From Actinomycetota bacterium (GTDB lineage: Bacteria; Actinomycetota; Actinomycetes; Actinomycetales; Dermatophilaceae), in contig JAIUNK010000006.1 in assembly GCA_020161845.1 (NCBI GenBank), positions 62,001-126,000 of the forward strand: a stretch of DNA of 64,000 bases. Direction: 5' to 3'. Positions 7,297-16,125 of this stretch are shown here, one piece after another. The notes under the pieces are model-generated. The model was not told the DNA's origin. It did no database searches and saw only the letters and a list, made by a program, of their open reading frames with translations. Made by a program: the position numbers and the translations under genes. How positions within the stretch are numbered: the first letter of the stretch is position 1; every line of letters starts with the position of its first letter.

Positions 7297-8118
7297 TCAG
7301 CCGCCCCCGCCCTGGTAATGCCGCACGCCGAGCCGCCACAGCCCCGACACGACCAGCCACACCATGCCCGCGATCACCGGCGTCGCCCAGGCCAGCCTCG
7401 GGTCGAGCCACCCGATCGTGGCGGGGGCCGACAGTCCGAGCAGCGCCAGCGTCGGCACATATCCCACGAAGGCCACGGGCACGGCCACCACGAAGACCCC
7501 GACCAGATATGGCGGGAAGATCGATGCCGGCTGCTGACTGGCGTAGCGCCCACCGTAGGTGAACGCATTGGTCAGTTCCTGCCCGTCGATGAGGAAGAAC
7601 TGGCAGGCCGCGGCCGCCACGAAGATCCCGCAGAAGATCGCCACCCCGCTGAGCAGGGTCATCACGAGCAACACGACGGTGGCCGGCGACCAGGCGATCG
7701 GGTTGACCACCAGCCCGTAGCCCAGCGCCGTGCCACCGACCGCCACCCAGCCGAGTCGGCGCAGCGCGATCTCGCTGGTCACCAGCTGCCCGAGCAGGGA
7801 CAGCGGTCGCAGGTAGAAGGCCTCCATGGTGCCCTCGCGCAGGAACGTCGGGAGCGTGTCGACGTGCCCGACGAGAACCTGACTGAGCGCATAAGCGCAG
7901 TGCGAGAGCCCGAACAGCAGGCAGATCTGGTCGAAGGACAGACCGCCGAAGCTGCGCACGTTGTGGAAGACGATCCACACTTCGACGAATTCGATCAGCC
8001 CGAACAACAGGCTCGCCGACACATCCAGCGCGAACGAGGTCCCATAGACCCGTTGGCTGCGCAGCCGCGAGGCCAGGATCGTGGCGTAGGCACCCCGCTG
8101 GCGCGTCACCTCAGCCAC
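7297..8118 (-). CDS. ABC-2 type permease (COG3694/DUF990-like)
   Basis: A 273-residue inner-membrane protein with about six hydrophobic segments, a conserved start YATILASRLRSQRVYGTSFALDV and an internal LREGTMEAFYLRPLSLLGQL motif that resembles its sister permease. GTG start at 8118 overlaps the upstream permease gene by 8 bp; the ATPase gene follows 33 bp downstream. It forms half of a heterodimeric export channel. Substrate unknown. Confidence 0.82.
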   Translation of the reverse strand: MAEVTRQRGAYATILASRLRSQRVYGTSFALDVSASLLFGLIEFVEVWIVFHNVRSFGGLSFDQICLLFGLSHCAYALSQVLVGHVDTLPTFLREGTMEAFYLRPLSLLGQLVTSEIALRRLGWVAVGGTALGYGLVVNPIAWSPATVVLLVMTLLSGVAIFCGIFVAAAACQFFLIDGQELTNAFTYGGRYASQQPASIFPPYLVGVFVVAVPVAFVGYVPTLALLGLSAPATIGWLDPRLAWATPVIAGMVWLVVSGLWRLGVRHYQGGGG

Positions 8119-8962
8119 CGGCCACCACCAGGCGTCGGGACCCCGCGGCCAGCGCGAACCGACCCGCCACCGCGAGCACCACCAGCCAGAGCAATTGCAC
8201 GCCGAGCAGCCCCAGCGCGTCCGCGCCGAGGGCTCGGCCGCCCAACACGTCCGCCGGGATCTGGATCAGCGCCGGGAACGGGGTGGCGTAGGCCAGCGCT
8301 CGCAGCCCGTCGGGCATGATCGCCAGCGGCATGATCAGGCCGGAGAAGATGCCGGCAGCGCCGGCGTAGAGGTTGAGCAGCCCCCGGGTCTCGGTGATCC
8401 AGAAGGCCGCCGACTGCAGCAGGAACCGGGCCAAATAGCTGACGACGACGGCGAGGACGATCGAGACCAGCCCGGCCAGCCACACGGACGCCGCGGTGGG
8501 TAGCCGCACGCCCACCACGAGCACGCCGATCAGCAGCGTCGGGATCGAACGGGGGATCACTGCCGCGAGGGAGTAGCCCGCGTCGTGCGCCAGCAGGGCG
8601 CCCTGGACGTCGATGGGGCGCGCCAGGTCGACGGCGATATCGCCGGACCGGACACGGTCGCGCAGGTCGGTGCCCGACCAGATGTTCACCGGCCCGAGCA
8701 GCGCCTGCGTGATCCAGGCGTAGGCGAGCAGGCCGGCGGTGTCGTACCCGCCGAGCAGCACCCCGACGCCGTCCGGCCCGCCGGCTCCCGCCGCGGTCGA
8801 CCCGCCGGCCGCGGCGCCCGCCATGGCGACCAGCACGGCGCACCTGATCAGCCCGAACGAGGAGTTCGTCACGACCCCGGCGAGGATGGCCAGGCGGTAC
8901 GTTGTACGCCGCCGGAACCCGGCCAGGAACAGCCGGGCGTAGGGCATCAGGGCCGCGCGCAC
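8111..8962 (-). CDS. ABC-2 type permease (COG4587-like)
   Basis: A 283-residue inner-membrane protein with about six hydrophobic segments. The ARLFLAGFRRRTTYRLAILAGVVTNSSFGLIR start and the RVRSGDIAVDLARPIDVQGALLAHDAGY cytoplasmic loop are typical of the second permease in COG4586-COG3694-COG4587 exporters. GTG at 8962 is used; ATG at 8947 (MPYARLF) is an alternative. First gene of the three-gene operon. Confidence 0.82.
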   Translation of the reverse strand: MRAALMPYARLFLAGFRRRTTYRLAILAGVVTNSSFGLIRCAVLVAMAGAAAGGSTAAGAGGPDGVGVLLGGYDTAGLLAYAWITQALLGPVNIWSGTDLRDRVRSGDIAVDLARPIDVQGALLAHDAGYSLAAVIPRSIPTLLIGVLVVGVRLPTAASVWLAGLVSIVLAVVVSYLARFLLQSAAFWITETRGLLNLYAGAAGIFSGLIMPLAIMPDGLRALAYATPFPALIQIPADVLGGRALGADALGLLGVQLLWLVVLAVAGRFALAAGSRRLVVAGG

Positions 8963-9075
8963 AAACGTCAGAGCCTACTCGAGGCGGGGCCGGGACCCGA
9001 AACGCCAGGCGGCGAGACCATCCCCGCCCGTCACGTTTCAGCTCGTGATGTCCCAGCTCGTGATGCCCCGGCCGG

Positions 9076-10095
9076 TCAGGCCCCGGTGGGTAGCCCGTAC
9101 CTCCCGTCGGCCGTCGGCTCGACCAGGCCATCCTCGATCAGCGAGGCCAGGCAGCGCTCTCGGGTGGTCTCGTCGAGCGGCCATGCGGTGCGCAGCGCGG
9201 CGGCCGTGACGGCGCCGGGGGCCTCCCGCAGTACCGCCAGGAGGGCCCCGCGGACCTGGCGGTCGGTGCCCGTCCAGGCCTGACCCCGGTGGGGCCTTCC
9301 GGTGTAGGGGGGCTGGCCCGCGAGCCGCCAGGCGCACGACGTCGCGACCGGGCAGGTCCCGCACCGCGGCGCGCGGGCGGTGCAGATCAGCGCGCCGAGT
9401 TCCATCACCGCGACGTTCCAGGTCACCGAAGTGGCGGGGCGGGCCGGCAGCAGCGCGGTGGCCAACGACGTGTCGGCCGCCGTGAGCGATGGCGCCGGCA
9501 GCGCGACGCCGGTGACCAGGCGGGCCAGCACCCGGCGCACGTTGGTGTCGACGACGACCGTCCGGCGCCCGTATCCGAACGCGGCGACTGCCGCGGCGGT
9601 GTAGGCGCCGACCCCGGGTAGTGCCCGGAGCGCTTCTTCGGTGTCCGGCACGTCGCCGCCGTGCTCGGCGAGCATCGCGCTCGCGGCGGCGTGCAGGCGT
9701 AGCGCTCGGCGTGGATAGCCCAGCCGGCCCCAGGCGCGGACGGCCTCCCCGGGCGGCTGCGCGGCCAGCGCGGCCGGCGTCGGCCAGCGGTCCAGCCACT
9801 CGAGCCAGACCGGCTGGACCCGCGCCACCGGCGTCTGCTGCAGCATCACCTCGGAGACGAAGACGCCCCAGGGGGTGCAGTCGGGGCGCCGCCAGGGCAG
9901 ATCGCGGGCGGCCACCTCATACCAGGAGAGCACGGCCGCGTGCAGCCGGGCTCGGTCGGCTCCCGCGACATCGCGCGGACGGGAGAGGCCGTGGGATGCC
10001 GAACCGTGGGGCGCCGAATCGTGGAGCGCCGAATCGTAGGCCGTCGAACCCTGGGGCGCCGGACCGCGACGCTCGGCTGCGTCTGAGGGAGCCAC
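9076..10095 (-). CDS. mutY: A/G-specific adenine glycosylase MutY
   Basis: A 339-residue HhH-GPD DNA glycosylase that removes A mispaired with 8-oxoG. Visible: catalytic Glu in SEVMLQQTPV, helix-hairpin-helix LPGVGAYTAAA, catalytic Asp in VVVDTNVRR, and the [4Fe-4S] motif C-x6-C-x2-C-x5-C (CTARAPRCGTCPVATSC). The Nudix-like C-terminal domain of E. coli MutY is absent; a short winged-helix-like tail replaces it. The first ~45 residues are a repetitive, probably disordered extension coded by 15-bp repeats. GTG start, 3 bp after disA: one repair-linked operon. Confidence 0.92.
   Translation of the reverse strand: MAPSDAAERRGPAPQGSTAYDSALHDSAPHGSASHGLSRPRDVAGADRARLHAAVLSWYEVAARDLPWRRPDCTPWGVFVSEVMLQQTPVARVQPVWLEWLDRWPTPAALAAQPPGEAVRAWGRLGYPRRALRLHAAASAMLAEHGGDVPDTEEALRALPGVGAYTAAAVAAFGYGRRTVVVDTNVRRVLARLVTGVALPAPSLTAADTSLATALLPARPATSVTWNVAVMELGALICTARAPRCGTCPVATSCAWRLAGQPPYTGRPHRGQAWTGTDRQVRGALLAVLREAPGAVTAAALRTAWPLDETTRERCLASLIEDGLVEPTADGRYGLPTGA
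9986..10060. repeat. 15-bp tandem repeats in the mutY 5' end
   Basis: Four to five degenerate copies of a GAAYCGTGGGGCGCC-type unit, in frame, encoding the pentapeptide series DSALHDSAPHGSASHG of the MutY N-terminal extension. In-frame copy number change would lengthen or shorten a linker without breaking the enzyme. Confidence 0.75.
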
Positions 10096-10098
10096 GGG

Positions 10099-11172
10099 TC
10101 AGGCGTAGCGCTCGAGGATGCTCGTCTCGGACAGCCGCGCGAGTCCGTCGCGCACCATCCGGGCGCGGGTCCCGCCGACGCCGTCGACGGCCATCAGGTC
10201 TTCCTCGCCGGCCAGCAACAGGGCCTGCAGACCGTCGAAATGCTCCAGGAGCCGGTCGGCGATGGACCGGGGCAGCCGGGGGATCTTCGCGAGCAGCCGT
10301 TGACCCCGCGGGCTGACCGCTTCGTCGAGTCCCTCGGTCGTGGCGGTGCGCCCGAGCGCCCCGGCGATCTGGGTCAGGTCGAGCAGTTCCGAGGAGCTGA
10401 GCTGGGCCAATGCGGCCAGGTGCGCGTCGAGATTGCGTCGGTCGTCGGGGTGTAGGTAGTCCCCCACCACCAGGTCCCGCTCCAGGCCGACGCCGCCGAT
10501 CAGCTCCTCCAGCTGCAACGAGAGCAGCCGACCGTCCGTGCCGAGTTCGACGACGAACGTCGAGACCTCCTCGCTGATCCGGCGGACCATCTCGTGCCGC
10601 TGCAGGACCAGCGCGACGTCGCGCACCGTGACGAAGTCCTCGACCTCCAGCGCCGACAGGGTGGCGGTCACCTCGTCCAGGCGGGCCTTGTATCGCTCCA
10701 GCGTGGCCAACGCCTGGTTGGCCCTGGTCAGGACCACGGTCGAGCCCTCCAGGACGTGCCGACGGTCGCCGACGTACACCGCGATCGTCTGCATCGACTG
10801 GCTCACCGAGATGACCGGATAACCGGTCTGCTTGGCCGCCCGCTCGGCGGTGCGGTGCCGGGTGCCGGATTCGCTGGTCTCGATGGCCGCGTCCGGGACC
10901 AGCTGCGTCGCCGCCCGCACGATGCGGGACAGGTCGGCCTCGACGACGATCGCGCCGTCCATCTTGGCCAGTTCGCGCAGTCGGGTCGCCGAGAACTCGA
11001 TGTCGATCGGGAACCCACCGGTGCAGATGCGCTCCACCCCGCGGTCGTAACCCAGCACGACGATCGCGCCGGTCCGACCCCGCAGGATCCGTTCCAGGCC
11101 CTCGCGCAGGTCGGTGCCGGGGGCCATCGCGGCGAGGGTGAGTCGCATCAGCTCCTCGTCGCTGCGCTCCAC
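10099..11172 (-). CDS. disA: Diadenylate cyclase / DNA integrity scanning protein DisA
   Basis: A 357-residue protein. The N-terminal DAC domain carries D72-G-A (MDGAIVV) and R105-H-R (TRHRTAER), both needed to make c-di-AMP from two ATP. A helical spine follows, then a C-terminal HhH DNA-binding domain (AVDGVGGTRARMVRDGLARL) that recognises branched DNA. GTG start. It sits after radA, its known physical partner, and before mutY, so c-di-AMP signalling is genetically tied to DNA repair here. Confidence 0.95.
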   Translation of the reverse strand: MERSDEELMRLTLAAMAPGTDLREGLERILRGRTGAIVVLGYDRGVERICTGGFPIDIEFSATRLRELAKMDGAIVVEADLSRIVRAATQLVPDAAIETSESGTRHRTAERAAKQTGYPVISVSQSMQTIAVYVGDRRHVLEGSTVVLTRANQALATLERYKARLDEVTATLSALEVEDFVTVRDVALVLQRHEMVRRISEEVSTFVVELGTDGRLLSLQLEELIGGVGLERDLVVGDYLHPDDRRNLDAHLAALAQLSSSELLDLTQIAGALGRTATTEGLDEAVSPRGQRLLAKIPRLPRSIADRLLEHFDGLQALLLAGEEDLMAVDGVGGTRARMVRDGLARLSETSILERYA

Positions 11173-11238
11173 GGCTCCGCCTCCCTCGCCTCGCTGGGAT
11201 GGTAACGCCCGTAGCCGGTGAGCCCGAGCTGGCGGGCG

Positions 11239-12696
11239 TCACGGCGCGGCGAGGACCAGATGCGCCGCCTGGGCGACATTGGCGACCTCGATGACGGCCA
11301 TGCCGGCCGGCACGCCGTGGTCGCTGGTCACCGGACCCACCGAGCGCGGCGCCAATCCGCCGCGGCCGGGCGATCCCCGGCCCGTGGCGAACGAGCCCGC
11401 CGGGACCACCGCCCGCTCGAAACCGATCCGCCGGGCCTCCGCCAGCCGACGTGGCACCCCGGCGACTTGACGCACCTCACCAGCCAGACCGACCTCGCCC
11501 ACGGCGATGGTGCCCGCCGGGATGGGCCGGTCCAGCAGCGCGCTGGCCATGGCCAGCGCGATCGCCAGGTCCGCCGCCGGTTCGGCGACCCGCACCCCCC
11601 CGACCGTGGAGACGAACGCATCGCACGAGCCCACCGGCAAGCCGCCGCGCCGTTCCAGGACGGCCAGCAGCATGGCCACCCGCGAGGAATCCAGCCCGGA
11701 CGTCGTACGGCGCGGCGCCCCGGAGCGGGTGGGGACGATGAGCGACTGGACCTCGGCGACCAGCGGCCGGCGCCCCTCCAGCGTCACCGTCACCGAGGTC
11801 CCCGGAACGACCAGGTCGCGGCTGGAGACGAACAGCCCGCTCGGATCGGTCAGGCCCTCGATGCCCGTCTCGCCGAGGTCGAAGCAGCCGATCTCGTCGG
11901 TCGGCCCGTAACGATTCTTGACCGCGCGCACCAGCCGGAGCCGGCTGGTGCGCTCCCCCTCGAACTGCACCACGACGTCGACGAGGTGCTCCAACACCCG
12001 CGGACCCGCGATCGAGCCATCCTTGGTGACATGGCCGACCAGGAAGGTGGCCATCCCGCGCGACTTGGCCGCCGCGATGAGCGCCGCCGCCACCTCCCGG
12101 ACCTGGGCCACGTTCCCCGCTGCGCCGTCGATCTCGGCCGAGGCCACCGTCTGCACCGAGTCGACCACGAGCAGGTCGGGATTGACCTCGTCGACGTGGC
12201 CCAGGGCGGCGGCCAGGTCGGTCTCGGCCGCCAGGTAGAGCGAGGTCGCCAAGGCGCCGATCCGCTCCGCGCGGAGCCGCACCTGCGCCGCGGACTCCTC
12301 ACCGGTCACATAGAGGACCGTGCGACCGGACTTCGCGGCGCGCGCGGCCACGTCGAGGAGCAGGGTCGACTTGCCGATCCCCGGCTCGCCCGCCACCAGG
12401 ACCACCGCGCCGGCGACCAGCCCGCGCCCCAGCACCCGATCCAGCTCGGACACCCCGCTCGGCCAGGCCTGCGCGGGGGTCGCGTCGACGTCGCGGATGG
12501 ACCTGGCCGGAGTGTCCAGCCGGGTGGCCGGCTGGGTGCGCACGCCGACGCGGCCGATCTCCTCGACGCACCCCCAGGCCTGACATTCCCCGCACCGGCC
12601 CACCCATTTCACCGTCGTCCAGCCGCACTCCCCACACCGGTAACCCGCCGTCGACCGGCTCGCCTTCGTCGTTCGCGCGACCGCACTCCTTGCCAT
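11239..12696 (-). CDS. radA: DNA repair protein RadA
   Basis: A 485-residue RecA-related branch-migration ATPase: an N-terminal zinc finger C-x2-C-x11-C-x2-C (YRCGECGWTTVKWVGRCGEC), Walker A GEPGIGKST, the RadA-specific KNRYG motif (variant of KNRFG), and a C-terminal Lon-protease-like domain (DLAIALAMASALLDRPIP). It processes recombination intermediates and binds DisA. ATG at 12696 is chosen because it places the zinc finger about 20 residues in; a longer in-frame start adds an unrelated tail. Confidence 0.95.
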   Translation of the reverse strand: MARSAVARTTKASRSTAGYRCGECGWTTVKWVGRCGECQAWGCVEEIGRVGVRTQPATRLDTPARSIRDVDATPAQAWPSGVSELDRVLGRGLVAGAVVLVAGEPGIGKSTLLLDVAARAAKSGRTVLYVTGEESAAQVRLRAERIGALATSLYLAAETDLAAALGHVDEVNPDLLVVDSVQTVASAEIDGAAGNVAQVREVAAALIAAAKSRGMATFLVGHVTKDGSIAGPRVLEHLVDVVVQFEGERTSRLRLVRAVKNRYGPTDEIGCFDLGETGIEGLTDPSGLFVSSRDLVVPGTSVTVTLEGRRPLVAEVQSLIVPTRSGAPRRTTSGLDSSRVAMLLAVLERRGGLPVGSCDAFVSTVGGVRVAEPAADLAIALAMASALLDRPIPAGTIAVGEVGLAGEVRQVAGVPRRLAEARRIGFERAVVPAGSFATGRGSPGRGGLAPRSVGPVTSDHGVPAGMAVIEVANVAQAAHLVLAAP

Positions 12697-12754
12697 GCCG
12701 GGAACCCTAGGCGGCGGGTCCGACAACGCTTGCGGACCCGCGTACGCTGCGGGC

Positions 12755-13030
12755 ATGGCTCATAACCCAGCGACCGACTCCCCGAGCGTCGACCCGCTGC
12801 AGCCGCGCCCCGGCGAGGCGGCCCGCACGGAGGCGCCGGCCGCGCAGGGTGTCGGCCCGACCTCGACCGAGGCCGCCCACCGCCCGCTGCCGAGCGCCGG
12901 GGAGATCGCCGACGCGATGCAGGACGCCTCCGGTGACGCCGTCAGCTCCCAGCCCTTCGACACCGAGCCGGCGGACCTCGCGGACGCCCGCGACCGGGTC
13001 ACCTGGGACGCGGACACCGACCAGGGCTGA
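12755..13030 (+). CDS. Small hypothetical acidic protein
   Basis: 91 residues, rich in Ala, Pro, Asp and Glu, with no hydrophobic segment or recognisable domain; the C-terminus is strongly acidic (DLADARDRVTWDADTDQG). A -10 TACGCT ends 6 nt before the ATG, which supports a real leaderless gene divergent from radA. It is probably intrinsically disordered. Function unknown. Confidence 0.6.
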   Translation: MAHNPATDSPSVDPLQPRPGEAARTEAPAAQGVGPTSTEAAHRPLPSAGEIADAMQDASGDAVSSQPFDTEPADLADARDRVTWDADTDQG

Positions 13031-13155
13031 CCCGTCCTGACCCGGCCCGGCTCATCCTGACCCGGCTCATCCTGACCCGGCTCATCCTGACGTGGCGTCA
13101 CGTGACCTGGCGTCACGTGACCCGGCCTCACGTGACCCGGCCTCACGTGAACGGG
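13029..13155. repeat. 15-bp tandem repeat arrays
   Basis: Starting at the stop codon of the small acidic protein, copies of GACCCGGCTCATCCT alternate into copies of CCTCACGTGACCCGG (15-bp period). The right part encodes the repetitive C-terminus (SREAGSREAGSRDARSRD) of the membrane protein on the other strand. The arrays are contiguous with no unique spacers, so this is not a CRISPR. Confidence 0.8.
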
Positions 13156-13507
13156 CGGCGGGTGCCGACGCGGCCGCCCGCACACCGGCCACCGCGGCGA
13201 GGCCCGCGATGAGCACGAGCCCGCCCGAGAGAGCGAGCGTAAGCCGTGCCGTGCGCAGGCACTGATCGCTGAGCTGGTCGAGATTGGTCGGGGGCTGCCC
13301 ACCGACCCGCGCCCCGCCGTGCGCGACGACATTGATGGCGGAGCTACACGACACCGGCCCGTTGCCAGTCGCCCCGGGCCACACCGGCGCGACCTCGGTA
13401 TAGACGTCCCGGGCCGCCAGCCATATCGCGGTCGTCATCGCCAGCACGGACAACGCGGCGAAGACCCATTGATGGATGTCGGCTCGGCCGGGTCGCATGC
13501 GCTTCAC
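13082..13507 (-). CDS. Small two-helix membrane protein, hypothetical
   Basis: 141 residues with two hydrophobic segments (~14-31, WVFAALSVLAMTTAIWL, and ~91-110, LALSGGLVLIAGLAAVAGV). The intervening ~60 residues hold two Cys (SCSSAINVV, QLSDQCLR) that could form an extracytoplasmic disulfide. The last ~25 residues are a 15-bp-repeat-coded R/S/D/E tail. No family recognised. Confidence 0.6.
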   Translation of the reverse strand: MKRMRPGRADIHQWVFAALSVLAMTTAIWLAARDVYTEVAPVWPGATGNGPVSCSSAINVVAHGGARVGGQPPTNLDQLSDQCLRTARLTLALSGGLVLIAGLAAVAGVRAAASAPAARSREAGSREAGSRDARSRDATSG

Positions 13508-13516
13508 GGTGCGCCG

Positions 13517-14245
13517 CTAGTAGCGGGACCACCACAGGTTCACCGCGTAATCCACCTCACAGCCGGCATGGTCGGCCAGGAACGCCGAGGCCACTGCCGG
13601 GGAGAACTCGATCCGCACCGCCGCCTCGAAGTCGGCACGGGTGTGCATCGACCAACGCATCGCGATCCGCTCCCGGCGATAGCCCCGCCGGGCCCAGAAC
13701 CGCTCGATGGCCGCGGGGTCGTAGCGGGGGTGCTCGCGCCGGAACCAGCGCCCGAACGTCGAGGTCGTGGCGTCGTTGTCGATGACGAAGGCCGTGCCAC
13801 CCGGCCGCAGCACCCGAGCCACCTCGGCGAGGCCGGGTTCGCAGCCGGGACCGAAGAAGTACGCCCAGCGCGCCTGCATTACGTCGGCGCTCCGATCGGG
13901 CCGCGGGATCGCCTGCGCGACCCCGGCCAGCACCCGCACCAGCGGGGTCGCCGGCAAGGATTGCACGCGCGACTGCGCCGCCGCGACCAACGGCGGGTGC
14001 GGCTCGACGCCGGTCACGCTGCCGGAAGGCCCGACCAGCGCGGCGAACACGGGCAGGTGGAACCCCGAGCCACAGCCCAGGTCAAGCACGTCGGCGCCGG
14101 CCAGCGGGTGGATCCGCTGCATCGCCGCTAGCAGCAGTCCGTCCGGATCGACGGCTCGGTTCTCGATCTCGTAGATCGCCGGATGGTCCCAGATGTTCGG
14201 CGACGGGATCGCCGCGCGCCCGCAGCCCTCGCCGTACGGGTGCAT
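13517..14245 (-). CDS. Class I SAM-dependent methyltransferase
   Basis: 242 residues of Rossmann methyltransferase: motif I VLDLGCGSGFHLPVF, motif II acidic residue in GVEPHPPLV, and motif IV/V LAEVARVLRPGGTAFVIDND, as in the Methyltransf_11 group. The C-terminus (WSMHTRADFEAAVRIEF) resembles UbiE-like small-molecule enzymes. Start at 14245. It may be co-transcribed with the Cys-rich gene upstream (10-bp gap). Substrate unknown. Confidence 0.8.
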   Translation of the reverse strand: MHPYGEGCGRAAIPSPNIWDHPAIYEIENRAVDPDGLLLAAMQRIHPLAGADVLDLGCGSGFHLPVFAALVGPSGSVTGVEPHPPLVAAAQSRVQSLPATPLVRVLAGVAQAIPRPDRSADVMQARWAYFFGPGCEPGLAEVARVLRPGGTAFVIDNDATTSTFGRWFRREHPRYDPAAIERFWARRGYRRERIAMRWSMHTRADFEAAVRIEFSPAVASAFLADHAGCEVDYAVNLWWSRY

Positions 14246-14255
14246 CGCCCGGTCC

Positions 14256-15128
14256 TCACCCGCGCGCGGCGAGCGTCGCGGGGTGCACGAGCAGCGGCAG
14301 CAGCGCGCGCCCGCCCGGCGCGGCGGCGGCCGCGGTCGCGAGCAGCAGGTGGGCTGCGGCGTGCTCGGCGAGGACCGCGTACGCCGCGTCGCCCATCAGC
14401 TCCCGCAACTCGGGTTCGGCGGTGGCATACAGCGGCGCGCTCCCGGTGTGGGCCAGCGGCGAACCGGTGCAATACCAGGCCAGGTCGTGCCCGCCGGGGC
14501 CCCAGCCGCGCCGGTCGTACTCGCCGATCGTCACCTCCAGGTAGTCCGTCTCGTCGGGCAGCCGCACCGTCCGATAGGCGCGCCGGATCGGCAGCTGCCA
14601 ACACACATCGGGCTTGACGGTGTGCGGCTGCAGGCCGTTGACCAGCGCGTACCGGTGCAGCGCACACCCCGCGCCGCCCGCGAAGTCCGCGCGGTTGAGC
14701 AGGATGCAGGCCCCGTCCACGACCCGGGTCTTCAGCTCCGGCTCACCGTTCGGCTCATCATCGGCCTGCTCCCACCAGCCGTCGGCGAGCCCCCCCGCGG
14801 CCACCGCCTGGCCGCGCAGCTGCCAGTCGTCCGGCCCCAGGACCGCCACGACCGCCCCGACCCGGTCCAGATCGGCCCGCTCGGTGAAGTGCGCGCCCAG
14901 CGAGCAGCAGCCGTCGTCCGGCCGACCCGGCTCGATGCCCGGGCAGCCGGCCCCATAGATGCACCGGTAATCCGAGGTCAGCCACGTCAGGTCGCACCGG
15001 AAGCGCTGCGCCGGCTCGGCCGGGTCGACGAACTCGACCCAGGTGCGGGTCACGTCCAGGCCGGTTTCGGCGGGCTGCGTGGCGGCCGGGTCGGCTGGCT
15101 GCGGCGGCGGGTCGCCGGGGGCGGGCAT
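14256..15128 (-). CDS. Conserved Cys-rich hypothetical protein
   Basis: 290 residues. A Cys cluster near residues 45-80 (FRCDLTWLTSDYRCIYGAGC, then DDGCCSLGAHF) suggests a bound metal or Fe-S centre, in the manner of YkgJ-like proteins. Later Cys are in GACILLN, GAGCALHRYAL and KPDVCWQLPIRRAYR. No signal peptide. ATG at 15128 (MPAPGDPPPQP) is chosen; longer starts run into the divergent Ppx/GppA gene. Function unknown. Confidence 0.65.
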   Translation of the reverse strand: MPAPGDPPPQPADPAATQPAETGLDVTRTWVEFVDPAEPAQRFRCDLTWLTSDYRCIYGAGCPGIEPGRPDDGCCSLGAHFTERADLDRVGAVVAVLGPDDWQLRGQAVAAGGLADGWWEQADDEPNGEPELKTRVVDGACILLNRADFAGGAGCALHRYALVNGLQPHTVKPDVCWQLPIRRAYRTVRLPDETDYLEVTIGEYDRRGWGPGGHDLAWYCTGSPLAHTGSAPLYATAEPELRELMGDAAYAVLAEHAAAHLLLATAAAAAPGGRALLPLLVHPATLAARG

Positions 15129-15186
15129 TGTCGGATCGTACGTCGTGGCGGCGGTACGTCGGGTGCGCGGGGCTACTCTGGGCGCC

Positions 15187-16125
15187 ATGCGCATGGGTGT
15201 CATCGACGTCGGCTCCAACACGGTGCATCTGCTGGCGGTGGACGCCTATTGGGGCGCGCATCCGTTCGCGGCGTCGTCATACAAGATGACCCTGCGGTTG
15301 TCCGAGCACACCGAGGCCAACGGCGATATCAGCAAGGCCGGGCGCGACAAGCTGGTCGAGTTCGTCAAGGGCTGCACGAGCAAGGCCGAGGACTGGGGCA
15401 TCGAGACCCTGATGGGGTTCGCGACCAGTGCCATCCGGGAGGCCCCCAACGGGGACGAGGTGCTGGAGGCGGTCCGCAAGGAGTCCGGCGTCGAACTGCA
15501 GGTGCTCCCCGGCCAGGACGAGTCGCGGCTGACCTTCCTCGCGGCGCGCCGCTGGTTCGGCTGGTCCAGCGGGCGCTTGATGCTGGTGGACATCGGTGGC
15601 GGCTCGCTGGAGCTGGCCGCGGGGATCGACGAGGACCCCGATGTGGCGCTGTCGCTGCCGCTCGGCGCGGGCCGGGTGACCCGCGAACGGCTGACCGGTG
15701 ACCCGCCGAAGCCGGCCCAGATCAAGGAGGTGCGCAAGGAGATCCGCACCGAGATCGCCCGGGTGGTGCGGGATCTGAAGAAGGTCGGCGAACCGGACCG
15801 CTACGTGGGCACCTCCAAGACGATCCGTTCGCTGGCCCGGATGTGCGGGGCGGCGCCGAGCGCGGACGGGGTCTACGTGCGCCGCGCGCTGGACCGGGAC
15901 GATCTGCACGCGCTGGTGCCCAAGCTCGCCAAGCTCACCGGGGCGCAGCGCTGCGACCTGCCCGGGGTCTCCGAGGAGCGCTGCCATCAGGTGCTCGCCG
16001 GAGCGTTGGTCGTCGAGGCCGTAATGGACATCGTCGGGATCACCCGCCTGGACGTCTGCCCGTGGGCGCTGCGGGAGGGGGTCATCCTGAACACCCTCGA
16101 CCGGATCCCGGTGGACGCCGGGTGA
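15187..16125 (+). CDS. Ppx/GppA family exopolyphosphatase
   Basis: 312 residues of the actin-like ATPase superfamily: phosphate-1 motif VIDVGSNTVHLLAV, GFATSAIREAPNG, and phosphate-2 motif LMLVDIGGGSLELA. As in M. tuberculosis Rv0496 it is the short two-domain form, lacking the HD extension of E. coli Ppx. It degrades long polyphosphate and/or pppGpp; which is preferred cannot be told from sequence. ATG at 15187 lies 7 nt after a -10 TACTCT (leaderless). The phosphodiesterase gene overlaps its stop. Confidence 0.88.
   Translation: MRMGVIDVGSNTVHLLAVDAYWGAHPFAASSYKMTLRLSEHTEANGDISKAGRDKLVEFVKGCTSKAEDWGIETLMGFATSAIREAPNGDEVLEAVRKESGVELQVLPGQDESRLTFLAARRWFGWSSGRLMLVDIGGGSLELAAGIDEDPDVALSLPLGAGRVTRERLTGDPPKPAQIKEVRKEIRTEIARVVRDLKKVGEPDRYVGTSKTIRSLARMCGAAPSADGVYVRRALDRDDLHALVPKLAKLTGAQRCDLPGVSEERCHQVLAGALVVEAVMDIVGITRLDVCPWALREGVILNTLDRIPVDAG

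Noticed and set aside
13029..13155. Direct repeats that could suggest a CRISPR array
   Set aside because: 15-bp units are contiguous with no unique spacers, and part of the array is coding.
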